Of a DNA stretch of 23,504 bases, positions 14,332 through 22,946 are shown one piece after another (the first letter of the stretch is position 1; the number at the start of each line of letters is the position of its first letter). A program made the translations under genes and the position numbers. The notes under the pieces were generated by a model. That model ran no database searches and was not told the origin of the DNA. It was given only the letters and a program-made list of their open reading frames with translations. The DNA comes from Cocleimonas sp. GTDB lineage: Bacteria; Pseudomonadota; Gammaproteobacteria; Thiotrichales; Thiotrichaceae. Location of the stretch: NCBI GenBank assembly GCA_023146675.1, contig JAGLBQ010000142.1, positions 1-23,504 on the forward strand, given 5' to 3'.

Positions 14332-14946
14332 ATGAAGAACTATAAATTTAATATTAAGAGATTAAGATTAGTTTCAGTACTTGTCTTAGGCTTTTTCTTG
14401 TCTGGCTGTCAGATGGAGTTGTACAGTAGCTTATCTGAAAATGATGTTAATAATATGCTGTCTATTATGCTCAGTAATGGGATAGATTCAGAGAAAATAA
14501 AGGACAAAAAAAGCAAGGCATATGCCTTGATGATTGATGAAAATAAAATCCCCAAAGCAATAGAGTTATTAAAAGAACATGGCTACCCACGGGAAAAAGT
14601 AACGGGTGTTGAAGATCTATTTAAGAAGGAAGGACTGGTTTCTTCTCCAATGGAAGAGCGTGTTCGCTATATTTATGCTCTTTCACAGAGTGTGCAAGAA
14701 ACCTTATCGCAAATAGATGGTGTATTAACGGCAAGGGTTCATATTGTCATGCCAGAAAACAATCCTTTTGTTGATACCATTAAGCCTTCATCAGCCTCTG
14801 TTTTTATTAAATATCATCCGTCATCCGATATTAGAAATATTAAATCAAAAATAAAACTAATCGTTGAAAAGAGTATTGAGGGGTTAAGTTATGAAAAAGT
14901 GTCTGTTGTCATGCTACCCGCACAGCTTTCCTATACACGCAGATAA
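14332..14946 (+). CDS. sctJ: T3SS inner-membrane ring lipoprotein SctJ, short form
   Basis: A 204-residue protein of the YscJ/PrgK/FliF family. A lipoprotein signal peptide ends in FFLSGC with acceptor Cys26. The first ring-building module (about 28-85) has LYSSLSENDVNNMLSIML, then HGYPREKVTGVEDLFKKEGL. The second module (about 95-195) has EERVRYIYALSQ, a QIDGVLTARVHIVMP stretch, P-SASVFIKYH and LSYEKVSVVMLP. It forms the inner 24-mer ring with SctD. The protein stops soon after the second module and lacks the C-terminal transmembrane helix of YscJ (244 residues), resembling the short EscJ form (190), so it is held only by its lipid. The start precedes a good signal peptide. Confidence 0.95.
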   Translation: MKNYKFNIKRLRLVSVLVLGFFLSGCQMELYSSLSENDVNNMLSIMLSNGIDSEKIKDKKSKAYALMIDENKIPKAIELLKEHGYPREKVTGVEDLFKKEGLVSSPMEERVRYIYALSQSVQETLSQIDGVLTARVHIVMPENNPFVDTIKPSSASVFIKYHPSSDIRNIKSKIKLIVEKSIEGLSYEKVSVVMLPAQLSYTRR

Positions 14947-14989
14947 GGATCATCTGTGTTCCTGAGATTTCATAATTAAAAATAAAAAC

Positions 14990-15706
14990 ATGAATAATAA
15001 TGATCAAACTGACAAAGAAGGCTTGCCTTATCCAGTATGGGAATTTAACTATAAGCCAGAGCGATATATTCATAAAAGCTGGCTTCATGCACTACCCAAT
15101 GGAGAGTTAATTGATAAATTAATGGGAGAAGGGCGTGATACTGAGCGTTTGTCTAATTATCTTATATCCCAGCTTGGGTTTGATGGTCAGTTTTTCTTTG
15201 ATTTTTCAAATATCTCATCACAAGTAGCACTATGGTCAGCGAGTGATTTGAAAAGATTAGTTATGTATACAGGGCTTTGTTGTCATTATAAAGATATTCA
15301 GCTACTTATTATTAGAGAGAAAGTATTGGAGGTACGCAATTATTTGGGCGATGAAATGTATGATTTTGCAATGAAACGTGCCGCATCCTTTATGGACTTT
15401 CAGCCTGATACACTTGAGTTTTCAGATAAGGTTCATCTTAATAATCGTGTCATTATTTCAGGGCTTGTTTGCTTGCATAGCTATATGCGTCGTTTTCCAA
15501 CCGCCTTTATGAAGCGTGTCATTATCAAATTGCCCCGAGAATGGTTTGAGCATATGGTTAAATATACCCCTCAGATAACGAAGCATGAAAGTAAAAAACA
15601 GGCATGTATACGAGTAATAGAAAAGGTTATGCATGAAGTGGAGCATGATTCTAAAGCTAATAAAGCATCTTCTGATAAACCTGCGGGTAATAAAATTTCG
15701 AACTAA
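14990..15706 (+). CDS. sctK: T3SS sorting-platform protein SctK (YscK family)
   Basis: A 238-residue cytoplasmic protein with the SctK signature at the N-terminus: VWEFNYKPERYIHKSWL, then a Phe-rich stretch (FFFDFSN) and a helical core with W-AS-LKRLV-YTGLCCHY (about residues 84-104). Most family members are 210-240 residues. SctK caps the sorting-platform pods and attaches SctQ and SctL to the cytoplasmic domain of SctD. The gene lies between sctJ and sctL, its standard place in Ysc-type loci. The last 30 residues are Lys/Ser/Asn-rich and probably disordered. The ribosome site is weak. Confidence 0.85.
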   Translation: MNNNDQTDKEGLPYPVWEFNYKPERYIHKSWLHALPNGELIDKLMGEGRDTERLSNYLISQLGFDGQFFFDFSNISSQVALWSASDLKRLVMYTGLCCHYKDIQLLIIREKVLEVRNYLGDEMYDFAMKRAASFMDFQPDTLEFSDKVHLNNRVIISGLVCLHSYMRRFPTAFMKRVIIKLPREWFEHMVKYTPQITKHESKKQACIRVIEKVMHEVEHDSKANKASSDKPAGNKISN

Positions 15707-15727
15707 AATATGTAAGGCTTACTCATT

Positions 15728-16336
15728 ATGTCAAATTTTATCAAAATAAAATCACTTGAAACTGATTTGAAATCAGGTGAGCGAATAATTAAAGCACATG
15801 ATTATGCACATTTTATTACGTCAGAGCTGATAGCAAAAGAAGCTAAAGAGAATAAAAGAAAAGGAGAGCTTGCAGCAACAGAAGCATTACTTAAAGCGGT
15901 ACAAAATGGTATTACTCAGGGCGAGGAAGAGTCAAGAAAGCAACTAGCAGAACAAATGTTAAAAGCTTCATCGGATACATTAGAGCAGTTGGCAGAAGTA
16001 GAAAAAGGTTTATTAGATGTTGTTACTAATGCGGTGCGTAAAATCATTGAAGATTATGATGATGATAAATTAGCACTTGCAATGGTCAGAAATGGTTTAA
16101 AACTCGTTTGCAAAAGCCAGCGTGTTATTGTACGGGTTAATCCCAAAAAAATAGATAAACTAATGCAAGGATTGATTAGCCTAGATCATAATATTGATTT
16201 TTTAGAGATTATGCCTGATGAGAACTTATCGGATACTGATTGTGTCTTAGAATCTGATATAGGCATTGTTAGAGCTAGTCTTGAAGAGCAGTTACAGCAT
16301 ATTGAAAATTCTATAAAAACAGCACTTCCTAATTAA
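15728..16336 (+). CDS. sctL: T3SS ATPase stator SctL (YscL/FliH family)
   Basis: A 202-residue cytoplasmic protein. The N-terminal IKIKSLETDLKSGERIIKAHDY segment is typical of SctL and binds the sorting platform. A long charged helix follows (about 30-105, rich in E, K, A and Q, coiled-coil-like). A compact C-terminal domain (about 110-200) carries the V-RVNP-----L, then D--L-DTDCVLESDIGIVRAS--EQL pattern shared with FliH and V/A-ATPase E subunits. SctL holds the ATPase SctN to the platform spokes; no sctN follows here. AAGG lies 10 bases before the ATG. It is the last T3SS gene in the window and converges on proB, with no clear terminator in the 72-base gap. Confidence 0.92.
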   Translation: MSNFIKIKSLETDLKSGERIIKAHDYAHFITSELIAKEAKENKRKGELAATEALLKAVQNGITQGEEESRKQLAEQMLKASSDTLEQLAEVEKGLLDVVTNAVRKIIEDYDDDKLALAMVRNGLKLVCKSQRVIVRVNPKKIDKLMQGLISLDHNIDFLEIMPDENLSDTDCVLESDIGIVRASLEEQLQHIENSIKTALPN

Positions 16337-16408
16337 AGTGTATTAACATTTTTGCTAGTCATCAAAATCAGGCGTTATTTTTTGTTTCTTAAACAGCACA
16401 CTAATAGA

Positions 16409-17539
16409 TCACTGTTGAAATACTACTAGATTATCCCGATGAATAAGCTCTTTTTCTCCACTATAGCCAAGCACCTTGGCAAAGTCAGTGCTGCTAATAC
16501 CACAAACCTTATCAATATCATTCTTAGGGTAATTAACTAAACCACTTGCGATAATATTTCCACCAGGATCAAGGCAGTTAATGACATCGCCCCGTATAAA
16601 CTCACCTTCTGCTTTAGTCACGCCAATAGAAAGTAAACTTCTTCCATCATTCAAAATAGCATTTGTAGCACCCTGATCTAACCAAAGTTTTCCGCAGGGA
16701 TTAAGATGCCCCGCAATCCACTGCTTTCTTGCTGCTAGTTGCGTATTATCTGGAATGAGTAGAGTGCCAAGATTTTCACCTTGTTGCAGACGGTTCAGTA
16801 CATTTTTTTCTCTTCCAGAAACAATAACGGTAGCGCAACCTGAGTGTGCAGCGCGTTGTGCCGCTATTATTTTAGTTGCCATCCCGCCAGTGCCTATATT
16901 AGTACCGGCAGAACCTGCAAAACTCACAAAATCAGGATCAGTTGCAGAGCCTTCAGAAATTAATTCAGCATCATCATGGTGGCGCGGGTCTTTGGTATAT
17001 AGCCCTTTCTGATCGGTTAAAATAATTAATAAATCAGCTTCAATTAGATTGGCGACTAAGGCTGCCAAGGTATCATTATCGCCAAGGCGAATCTCATCCA
17101 TTGCCACCGTATCATTTTCATTGACGATAGGGAGTGTGTCGAGTGACAGCAAAGTGCGCAGTGTATTGCGGGCATTTAAATAGCGACGGCGATTGCTAAT
17201 ATCATCATGGGTTAGCAGTATTTGTGCCGCCTGTATTTTATATTGCTGAAATTGGCGTTCATAAGCTTCAATAAGCCCTGTTTGTCCGATTGCTGCAGCA
17301 GCTTGTAATTCAGGCAATCCAGTAGGGCGTTTTGTCCAGCCCATACGACTCATGCCCTCGGCAACCGAGCCAGAGGAGACGAGTACAAGCTCAATACCAT
17401 GCTGTCGTAATTCTGCGATTTGTTTTGCCCAATCACTAATTGCAACATAGTCTAGACCTTTGCCATCTTGGGTCAGTAAAGCACTGCCTATTTTGACAAT
17501 CCAGCGTTTACTTTTTTGTATGTATTTTGAGCGATTCAT
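16409..17539 (-). CDS. proB: Glutamate 5-kinase ProB
   Basis: A 376-residue enzyme that phosphorylates L-glutamate with ATP in the first step of proline synthesis in the cytoplasm. The amino-acid-kinase domain has RWIVKIGSALLT at its start, LVSSGSVAEGM, RYLNARNTL, then VNENDTVA, GDNDTLAALVA, LLIILTDQKGLYTKDP and GTGGMATKI-AA. A PUA domain fills the C-terminal about 95 residues (GKLWLDQGATNAIL onward, ending ISSTDFAKVLGY). Length matches the family (about 370). I chose the ATG at 17539 because the family begins with a few polar residues before this first strand. The frame is open 27 codons further upstream, but those residues match nothing, and no good ribosome site is seen at either start. 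It follows obg, as in many gammaproteobacteria. Confidence 0.95.
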   Translation of the reverse strand: MNRSKYIQKSKRWIVKIGSALLTQDGKGLDYVAISDWAKQIAELRQHGIELVLVSSGSVAEGMSRMGWTKRPTGLPELQAAAAIGQTGLIEAYERQFQQYKIQAAQILLTHDDISNRRRYLNARNTLRTLLSLDTLPIVNENDTVAMDEIRLGDNDTLAALVANLIEADLLIILTDQKGLYTKDPRHHDDAELISEGSATDPDFVSFAGSAGTNIGTGGMATKIIAAQRAAHSGCATVIVSGREKNVLNRLQQGENLGTLLIPDNTQLAARKQWIAGHLNPCGKLWLDQGATNAILNDGRSLLSIGVTKAEGEFIRGDVINCLDPGGNIIASGLVNYPKNDIDKVCGISSTDFAKVLGYSGEKELIHRDNLVVFQQ

Positions 17540-17672
17540 TATGTGTAGGGGTTTATAAAAAAATAGGTCTCGCGAAAAGATACAAAGTACCAAGGTAAAG
17601 ATACTTTGGTGTCCTTGCATCTTTGAGAGATATTTATTTTTTGGTGTGGAAACTTGAAGAGTTTAGATGTCA

Positions 17673-18698
17673 CTAATCGCCCGCAGCATAAGCAGCATCA
17701 TCTAAATATTGCATGATCTTATTTGCTAGCTCTTGTGCACCCATGCCTGTTGCAGCAGATATTTGAAACACAGGATTAGTCCACTGCAAGCGTTTAATAA
17801 TATCATCACAAATAGTTTGTACTTCATCGGTAGGTAGTAGGTCAATTTTATTAATAATCAACCAGCGTTCACGGTCTTTTAACTCATCACTGTATTTTTC
17901 TAATTCTTTTTCAAGAATGCGCACAGATTTAACAGGATCAGCTTGATCCATTGGTGCAATATCCACTAAGTGGAGTAATAAACTGGTACGTGAGAGATGT
18001 TTAAGAAACTGAATACCAAGACCAGCGCCCTCAGCAGCACCTTCTATCAATCCAGGAATATCCGCAATCACAAAACTTTGATTAACATTGATGCGTACAA
18101 CACCAAGATTAGGGTAGAGTGTAGTAAACGGGTAGTCTGCAACTCTAGGTTTTGCAGATGATAAATTGGTGATAAGGCTGGATTTTCCCGCATTAGGGAG
18201 ACCTAATAGCCCAACATCAGCCAGCACTTTCATTTCAAGTCTGATACTGCGTAAATCACCTTCTGAACCAGGTTTTGTTTGACGTGGTGCGCGGTTGGTG
18301 GAGCTTTTGTAGCGCAAATTACCAAGCCCATGAAAACCACCTTGGGCAACTTTAGCTTGCTGACCATCTTTGGTTAAATCACCAATAATTTCATTGGTGG
18401 TTTCATCATAAATAATGGTTCCAATTGGCACGGGGATAGCAATATCATCACCTTTTCTGCCCGTCATGTTACGACTAGCGCCATTCTCACCACGAGCCGC
18501 TTCATAAAAGCGTCGATGGCGAAAATCAGACAATGTGCTCAGACTTTTATCAGCCTGTAAAAAAACACTGCCCCCATCGCCCCCGTCGCCCCCATCAGGA
18601 CCGCCAAACTCAACATATTTTTCACGGCGGAAGCTGATGCAACCATTACCGCCGTCACCTGCTTTTACATTGATAACAGCTTCATCGACAAATTTCAT
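17673..18698 (-). CDS. obg: Obg/CgtA family GTPase
   Basis: A 341-residue ribosome-associated GTPase acting in large-subunit assembly and stress signalling. The Obg fold (residues 1-158) has the six-helix glycine-rich segment (GGPDGGDGGDGGSV and AARGENGASRNMTGRKG). The G domain has G1 GLPNAGKSS, the switch YPFTTLYPN, G3 DIPGLIEGAAEGAGLG, G4 NKIDLL and G5 near QISAATG. It ends soon after the G domain; the C-terminal acidic extension seen in E. coli ObgE (390) is short. Only 6 bases separate it from the slyD stop, and its ribosome site (AAGGA) lies inside the end of slyD, so the two are co-translated. The usual rplU-rpmA genes upstream are replaced by slyD. Confidence 0.97.
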   Translation of the reverse strand: MKFVDEAVINVKAGDGGNGCISFRREKYVEFGGPDGGDGGDGGSVFLQADKSLSTLSDFRHRRFYEAARGENGASRNMTGRKGDDIAIPVPIGTIIYDETTNEIIGDLTKDGQQAKVAQGGFHGLGNLRYKSSTNRAPRQTKPGSEGDLRSIRLEMKVLADVGLLGLPNAGKSSLITNLSSAKPRVADYPFTTLYPNLGVVRINVNQSFVIADIPGLIEGAAEGAGLGIQFLKHLSRTSLLLHLVDIAPMDQADPVKSVRILEKELEKYSDELKDRERWLIINKIDLLPTDEVQTICDDIIKRLQWTNPVFQISAATGMGAQELANKIMQYLDDAAYAAGD

Positions 18699-18704
18699 AT
18701 TGGA

Positions 18705-19259
18705 TTATTGTCCTTCGCCACCGCAAGATCCGCCACCGCAACAACCACCTGATCCGCTATCATCAGCTACTGGTTTATCATGAGAGCCACCAGCCGCATG
18801 TACATGACCATGCTCTAGTTCTTCTGTTGTTGCTTCGCGTATATCAAGCATTTCCACATCAAAATTTAATGTTTGACCTGCAAGTGGATGATTCGCATCA
18901 ATCTTTATATCATCACCGTCAACGGCAGCAATGGTAATGACTTCAACTCCAGCGTCTGTCTGTGCTTGAAACTGTGCGCCAGCAATGAGTTGATCATCAG
19001 GAACACCTGTAAACATTTCGCGTGAAACATCTTGGGTTAAATCATCATTACGTTCACCATAAGCTTCAGCAGGATCAACGCTAATAGAGAATGAATCACC
19101 GACACTTTTGCCTTCTAATGCCTTTTCAAATCCTGGAATCATGCCACCTACGCCATGAATAAAGGCCATTGGATTTTCTTTATCTGCCTGATCAATTACT
19201 TGACCATCAACCGTTAAGGTATAGGCAACAGAAGCAACTTGATTTTTTGTAAGACTCAT
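18705..19259 (-). CDS. slyD: SlyD-type FKBP peptidyl-prolyl isomerase
   Basis: A 184-residue cytoplasmic prolyl isomerase and metallochaperone. The FKBP domain is split (about residues 1-70 and 128-150: VASVAYTLTVDGQVID, HGVGGMIPGFEKALEGK, VDPAEAYGERND), with the insert-in-flap chaperone domain between. The tail, HGHVHAAGGSH followed by GSGGCCGGGSCGG, is a His/Cys-rich nickel and zinc binding sequence as in E. coli SlyD, which supplies nickel to hydrogenase maturation. The length (196 in E. coli) fits. It is first in the slyD-obg-proB series, divergent from recC across an 88-base gap. Its upstream region has only a modest GAGAG ribosome site. Confidence 0.95.
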   Translation of the reverse strand: MSLTKNQVASVAYTLTVDGQVIDQADKENPMAFIHGVGGMIPGFEKALEGKSVGDSFSISVDPAEAYGERNDDLTQDVSREMFTGVPDDQLIAGAQFQAQTDAGVEVITIAAVDGDDIKIDANHPLAGQTLNFDVEMLDIREATTEELEHGHVHAAGGSHDKPVADDSGSGGCCGGGSCGGEGQ

Positions 19260-19284
19260 TGGAGGACTCTCTATATCATTTTAA

Positions 19285-19315
19285 AAGCCCCCGATTCTGA
19301 CATATTTAAGGGCTT
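19285..19315. repeat. Short inverted repeat in the slyD-recC divergent region
   Basis: AAGCCC (19285-19290) and GGGCTT (19310-19315) pair across 19 bases. It lies in the shared promoter region; it could be a hairpin in either leader or an operator. Weak. Confidence 0.3.
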
Positions 19316-19347
19316 ACGGCTAATGGGAATTGAGATATGATGCAGGA

Positions 19348-22300
19348 ATGCTAACACTTCATTCAAGTAATCACTTAGAAAACCTCAGTCAACAATTTGC
19401 CGAACTTGCTTCCACTCCGCTGGATAATGTTTTTGCGGAAGAGCAAATAGTGGTACAAAATGCAGCAATGGGACGTTGGCTATCAATGCAAATGGCGCAA
19501 CAACTTGGGGTTAGTGCTAATTATCATTATTTTTTTCCTGCCGAATATATGTGGAGGTTATTACATAAAGTAGTGGCTGATATTCCACAGCATGATCCCA
19601 GCCAGCCAGATGTATTACGCTGGCGATTACTTGCTACTTTTCTTAATCAGCCTAAGGATTACCCTGAACTAGCGCATTATATAACCAATGAACTGGCAGC
19701 ATGGGATTTAGCAGATGCCTTAGCTCCTGTGTTAGATCAATATTTATTCTATCGACCTGAATGGATAGTGCAATGGGAGGCAGGGGAGTTCGCTAACGAT
19801 GATTGGCAAGCACGACTCTGGCGGCAACTGATTATGGATGATACCGGTGAAAGCCGTCATATTAATCATTGGCTTGATTTACAAGATAATTTCATTAAGC
19901 ATTTTACTGAAAAACATAAAAATAAGCCAAAGGGAAGCTTTCCTCAGCGGGTATCATTTTTTTCTGTGCCTGCTTTATCACCTGGCTATATTCGTTTGTT
20001 GGCAGAATTAGCCACAAAAATTGATGTGCATTTATTTGTAATTAATCCATGCCGTGAATATTGGGGCAATATTGAGTCAAGAAAACGTCCGCTTGATGAA
20101 CAGGCTTCCTTTGATATGGGTAATGATTTGCTCGCCTCCTTAGGAAAGCAGGGGCGAGATTATATTGATCAGCTATACGACTTAGGGGCGCAAGATCAAG
20201 AAAGCTGGGTTGATCCAAAAGGTGACAGTGTATTGCACTGTTTGCAATCTGATGTATTGAATTTACAGCAAACTGAGGTTGACTTGGATGAGCAAACCTC
20301 CATTCAATTTCATTCTTGTCATACGCCCATGCGCGAAGTAGAAGTGTTACATGATCAAATTTTAGCGGCTCTAGAAGAATCCAATGATTTAACTCCCGCA
20401 GATATTGTGGTGATGACTCCTGCCATTGACAGCTATGCACCTTATATAGAAGCTGTTTTTTCCACGGCTGAGCATTTTTTACCATTTAGTATTGCTGATA
20501 GCAGTTCAGCCAGTAAACAACCAACAGTGGAAGTTTTTCTTAAATTACTCGATTTGCCTGAGCAGCGCTTTACGATTGAGGGTGTGTTTGAACTGCTTGA
20601 ATATGCAGAAGTGAGAGAGATGTTTGGTCTCGATGAGCAACAGGTATTACAGTGTAGGGACTGGGCGAAAGCAACGAATATTCGCTGGGGAGTCAGTCGT
20701 AAAATGCGAGTCACAACAGGCTTGCCAGATACTGATGAACATAGTTGGAAATATGGTCTGGATCGTATGTTGTTAGGCTATATGATGCCTGGTGAACAGA
20801 TTTTTAGCGATACACAATTATTGCCATTTAATCAGATTGAAGGCAATGATGGGCAAACACTGGCATCTTTTTGTCGCTTTACCGATTGTATTTTTCGCCT
20901 ATGGGAATGGTCATTAAAATCTCAGTCAGTGAGTGAATGGATAGAAAAACTAAAAGAATTGGTTGGTGATATATTTCTTCAAGACGCAGAGTATCAAAGT
21001 ATTTTCAAAGCGCTGGACAGTATTAATCAACAACAGCAACTTGCTGAGTTTGAGCAGCCCATTGCGTTTAGTATTTTCAAAAAAATAGTGCGTGGGTTAC
21101 TGGAATCAGCAGGTGATGAGCGTTTTATGACACGCGGGATAACTTTTTGTGCATTAGTTCCGATGCGTAGTGTGCCGTTTAAAATGGTTGCATTATTAGG
21201 CATGAATGATGGTGATTTCCCACGTCAAGATCAGCGTCATAGCTTTGATAAAATGGCGGCTGATTCCAGAAAAGGAGATCGCTCAAGTCGGGATGAGGAT
21301 CGTTATTTATTTCTAGAATCCATTTTGGCAGCGCGGCAACGGCTTTATATCAGTTATATTGGTCAAAGTGTGCAAGATAATAGTGGCTTACCTCCTTCTG
21401 TTGTGGTGAGCGAATTACTAGATTATCTCGCTAAAATAACAGGAAAAGAGCAGCAGAAATGGGTCTGTAAACATCCTTTGCAAGCATTTAGTCCTCGCTA
21501 CTACAGGGGGGGGGAGTTGTTTTCTTATGTCAAAGAATATCTATCGTTACATCTCGATGATACCAGCAATAATCCCCCGTTGCCTTTTATAAGCACAAAA
21601 CTAGCAGAGCCTGATGCAGAGTTTAAGCAGCTTACATTAGAGCAATTAATCCAGTTTTATAAATCCCCCGCACGTGCTTTTTTACAACGCTGCTTTGGTA
21701 TTCAAATATTTAACGATGATGATGTGCTACCCATGCGTGAGCCATTTGCATTGGAGTCTTTTATGGATAAGCAAGTGCGCCAACAGATGACGCCTTGTGC
21801 TGATGATCAAGTGAACGCGTTGAACTTATGCCGTGCTAAGGGTTTGTTGCCACATGGTGATATTGGGAAGGAAGTATTTAATCAGGAAGCAGATGTTGTA
21901 GAAAATTTTTATCAGCAATATCCTGAGTTATTAGAGAGAAACCAACAGCAACAATCATTCCAGCTGCAACTAGGCGAGTTCACACTGACAGGAAAGCTAA
22001 GTGATCTAACAGAAAATGGCAGTGTGAAGCAAACGCTAGGAACCTATTATACTGGTGATTTATTATCTATCTGGCTACATCATTTAGTGATGAACAGTGT
22101 GCCACTAAATGGTATAAGTATCGCAGAAACAAAGGTCTATCAGCCAAGTGAAGCCTTTACTTTGGCTGTTGTGCCCGATGCTAAATTATTATTGACTCAG
22201 TTGCTGGAGAGTTATTGGTATGGTTTGCAACAGCCTTTATATTTCTTTCCTAAACCTGCTTATAAAATGTATGCAGATGGTGCCAATGCAAAATTATCCG

Positions 22301-22464
22301 CTGCCGAATCCGCTTGGGATAATGATTATTATGGTGGTGAATCAGATAAATTTGAAAACCAATTATTATTTGCAGGGCAAAATGTATTTAATCAGGCATT
22401 TTTTGATTTGGCTGAGATTACATTTGGGCGTATGGCGGAGGTTAGGGTTGATGTAAGCAAGTAG
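19348..22464 (+). CDS. recC: Exodeoxyribonuclease V gamma subunit RecC
   Basis: A 1038-residue protein, the Chi-recognising subunit of RecBCD that works in double-strand-break repair and degradation of foreign DNA. The N-terminus MLTLHSSNHLENLSQQF aligns with E. coli RecC, followed by QNAAMGRWLSMQMAQQLGV and later FFSVPALSPGYIRLLAEL. The diagnostic central block, VALLGMNDGDFPRQDQRHSFD then RKGDRSSRDEDRYLFLES and LYISYIGQSVQDNSG, is present. The C-terminus is the inactive nuclease-like fold. I chose the ATG at 19348 by homology; the TTG at 19330 adds six unmatched residues. E. coli RecC is 1122 residues. recB and recD are not adjacent downstream, where azlD converges. A G9 tract lies in frame at 21506-21514. 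Confidence 0.97.
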   Translation: MLTLHSSNHLENLSQQFAELASTPLDNVFAEEQIVVQNAAMGRWLSMQMAQQLGVSANYHYFFPAEYMWRLLHKVVADIPQHDPSQPDVLRWRLLATFLNQPKDYPELAHYITNELAAWDLADALAPVLDQYLFYRPEWIVQWEAGEFANDDWQARLWRQLIMDDTGESRHINHWLDLQDNFIKHFTEKHKNKPKGSFPQRVSFFSVPALSPGYIRLLAELATKIDVHLFVINPCREYWGNIESRKRPLDEQASFDMGNDLLASLGKQGRDYIDQLYDLGAQDQESWVDPKGDSVLHCLQSDVLNLQQTEVDLDEQTSIQFHSCHTPMREVEVLHDQILAALEESNDLTPADIVVMTPAIDSYAPYIEAVFSTAEHFLPFSIADSSSASKQPTVEVFLKLLDLPEQRFTIEGVFELLEYAEVREMFGLDEQQVLQCRDWAKATNIRWGVSRKMRVTTGLPDTDEHSWKYGLDRMLLGYMMPGEQIFSDTQLLPFNQIEGNDGQTLASFCRFTDCIFRLWEWSLKSQSVSEWIEKLKELVGDIFLQDAEYQSIFKALDSINQQQQLAEFEQPIAFSIFKKIVRGLLESAGDERFMTRGITFCALVPMRSVPFKMVALLGMNDGDFPRQDQRHSFDKMAADSRKGDRSSRDEDRYLFLESILAARQRLYISYIGQSVQDNSGLPPSVVVSELLDYLAKITGKEQQKWVCKHPLQAFSPRYYRGGELFSYVKEYLSLHLDDTSNNPPLPFISTKLAEPDAEFKQLTLEQLIQFYKSPARAFLQRCFGIQIFNDDDVLPMREPFALESFMDKQVRQQMTPCADDQVNALNLCRAKGLLPHGDIGKEVFNQEADVVENFYQQYPELLERNQQQQSFQLQLGEFTLTGKLSDLTENGSVKQTLGTYYTGDLLSIWLHHLVMNSVPLNGISIAETKVYQPSEAFTLAVVPDAKLLLTQLLESYWYGLQQPLYFFPKPAYKMYADGANAKLSAAESAWDNDYYGGESDKFENQLLFAGQNVFNQAFFDLAEITFGRMAEVRVDVSK
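21506..21514 (+). repeat. Nine-G homopolymer inside recC
   Basis: Nine consecutive G read AGG-GGG-GGG-GAG in frame (Arg-Gly-Gly-Glu). It is the longest G/C homopolymer I see in this AT-rich window, and any one-base slip would truncate RecC about two thirds along. Confidence 0.9.
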
Positions 22465-22484
22465 TGGCTTGAAGTCCGCTTTTT
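22463..22484 (+). terminator. Weak terminator candidate after recC
   Basis: AGTGG and CCGCT form a 5-bp stem (one G-U) around an 8-base loop, followed by a T-run, starting at the recC stop and ending at the converging azlD gene. Short and GC-modest, so uncertain. Confidence 0.38.
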
Positions 22485-22844
22485 CTATGGCATGATGAGT
22501 CCCGTAAATAATAACGATGCGCCTAAATAACAGAGCAATCCTACAAGGACGCTAATACCGCTGTTTTTTAAGAGTAAATGGGTAATAATAATACCCATAA
22601 ATCCACTGATCATGCTAATTATCTCAGGTAATCTTTCAATAGAAAAAGCGGATAGATCAATAGAGGTAGCAAAGAGGGCTGCGATAATGGCAGGTCCCAT
22701 TAAATAAAAGAAGCGGCGTACAAATAGCTTTCTTTTTTCGCCTAATAATTTTTCAATATTAATAAAAAGTGGGATGGCTCTAGTGAGGTAGGTTCCTATT
22801 GAAATAGTAATAATAGCAAATATAATTAGAAGGTTGTCTGGCAT
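22485..22844 (-). CDS. azlD: AzlD-family branched-chain amino acid exporter small subunit
   Basis: A 119-residue membrane protein with four predicted helices. The N-terminal ISIGTYLTRAIPLFI segment, then FFYLMGPAIIAALFATSI and the terminal Gly-rich helices are typical of AzlD. AzlC and AzlD form a two-component exporter for branched-chain amino acids and related compounds in the inner membrane. Length (about 100-110) fits. It follows the azlC gene on the same strand, but with a gap of 102 bases rather than the usual overlap, so it may have its own ribosome loading or promoter. Confidence 0.9.
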   Translation of the reverse strand: MPDNLLIIFAIITISIGTYLTRAIPLFINIEKLLGEKRKLFVRRFFYLMGPAIIAALFATSIDLSAFSIERLPEIISMISGFMGIIITHLLLKNSGISVLVGLLCYLGASLLFTGLIMP

Positions 22845-22898
22845 AATAAGTGATTTTTTGAAGGCTCCGATAGGAACTCAAAACTCAATAGTAAAAAA

Positions 22899-22916
22899 AG
22901 TGTAGCAGTCTTGCCT
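22899..22916 (-). terminator. Weak hairpin and T-run between azlC and azlD
   Basis: On the minus strand GTAG and CTAC close a 9-base loop and are followed by AC and seven T. The stem is only 4 bp, so it may be chance; if real it would reduce azlD expression from the azlC promoter. Confidence 0.25.
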
Positions 22917-22946
22917 ACTCTTTTGTTTGGTGAAGGATGCCTTGCT

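Noticed and set aside
17540..17620. 27-residue extension of ProB
   Set aside because: It does not match the family N-terminus, has no ribosome site, and overlaps an inverted repeat (17583-17608) in the obg-proB gap.
18535..18783. Pro-rich ORF opposite obg and the end of slyD
   Set aside because: It is a shadow of the glycine-rich coding of Obg and SlyD on the other strand.
20042..20714. Minus-strand ORFs inside recC
   Set aside because: They lie wholly within a well-matched RecC coding region and have no family resemblance.
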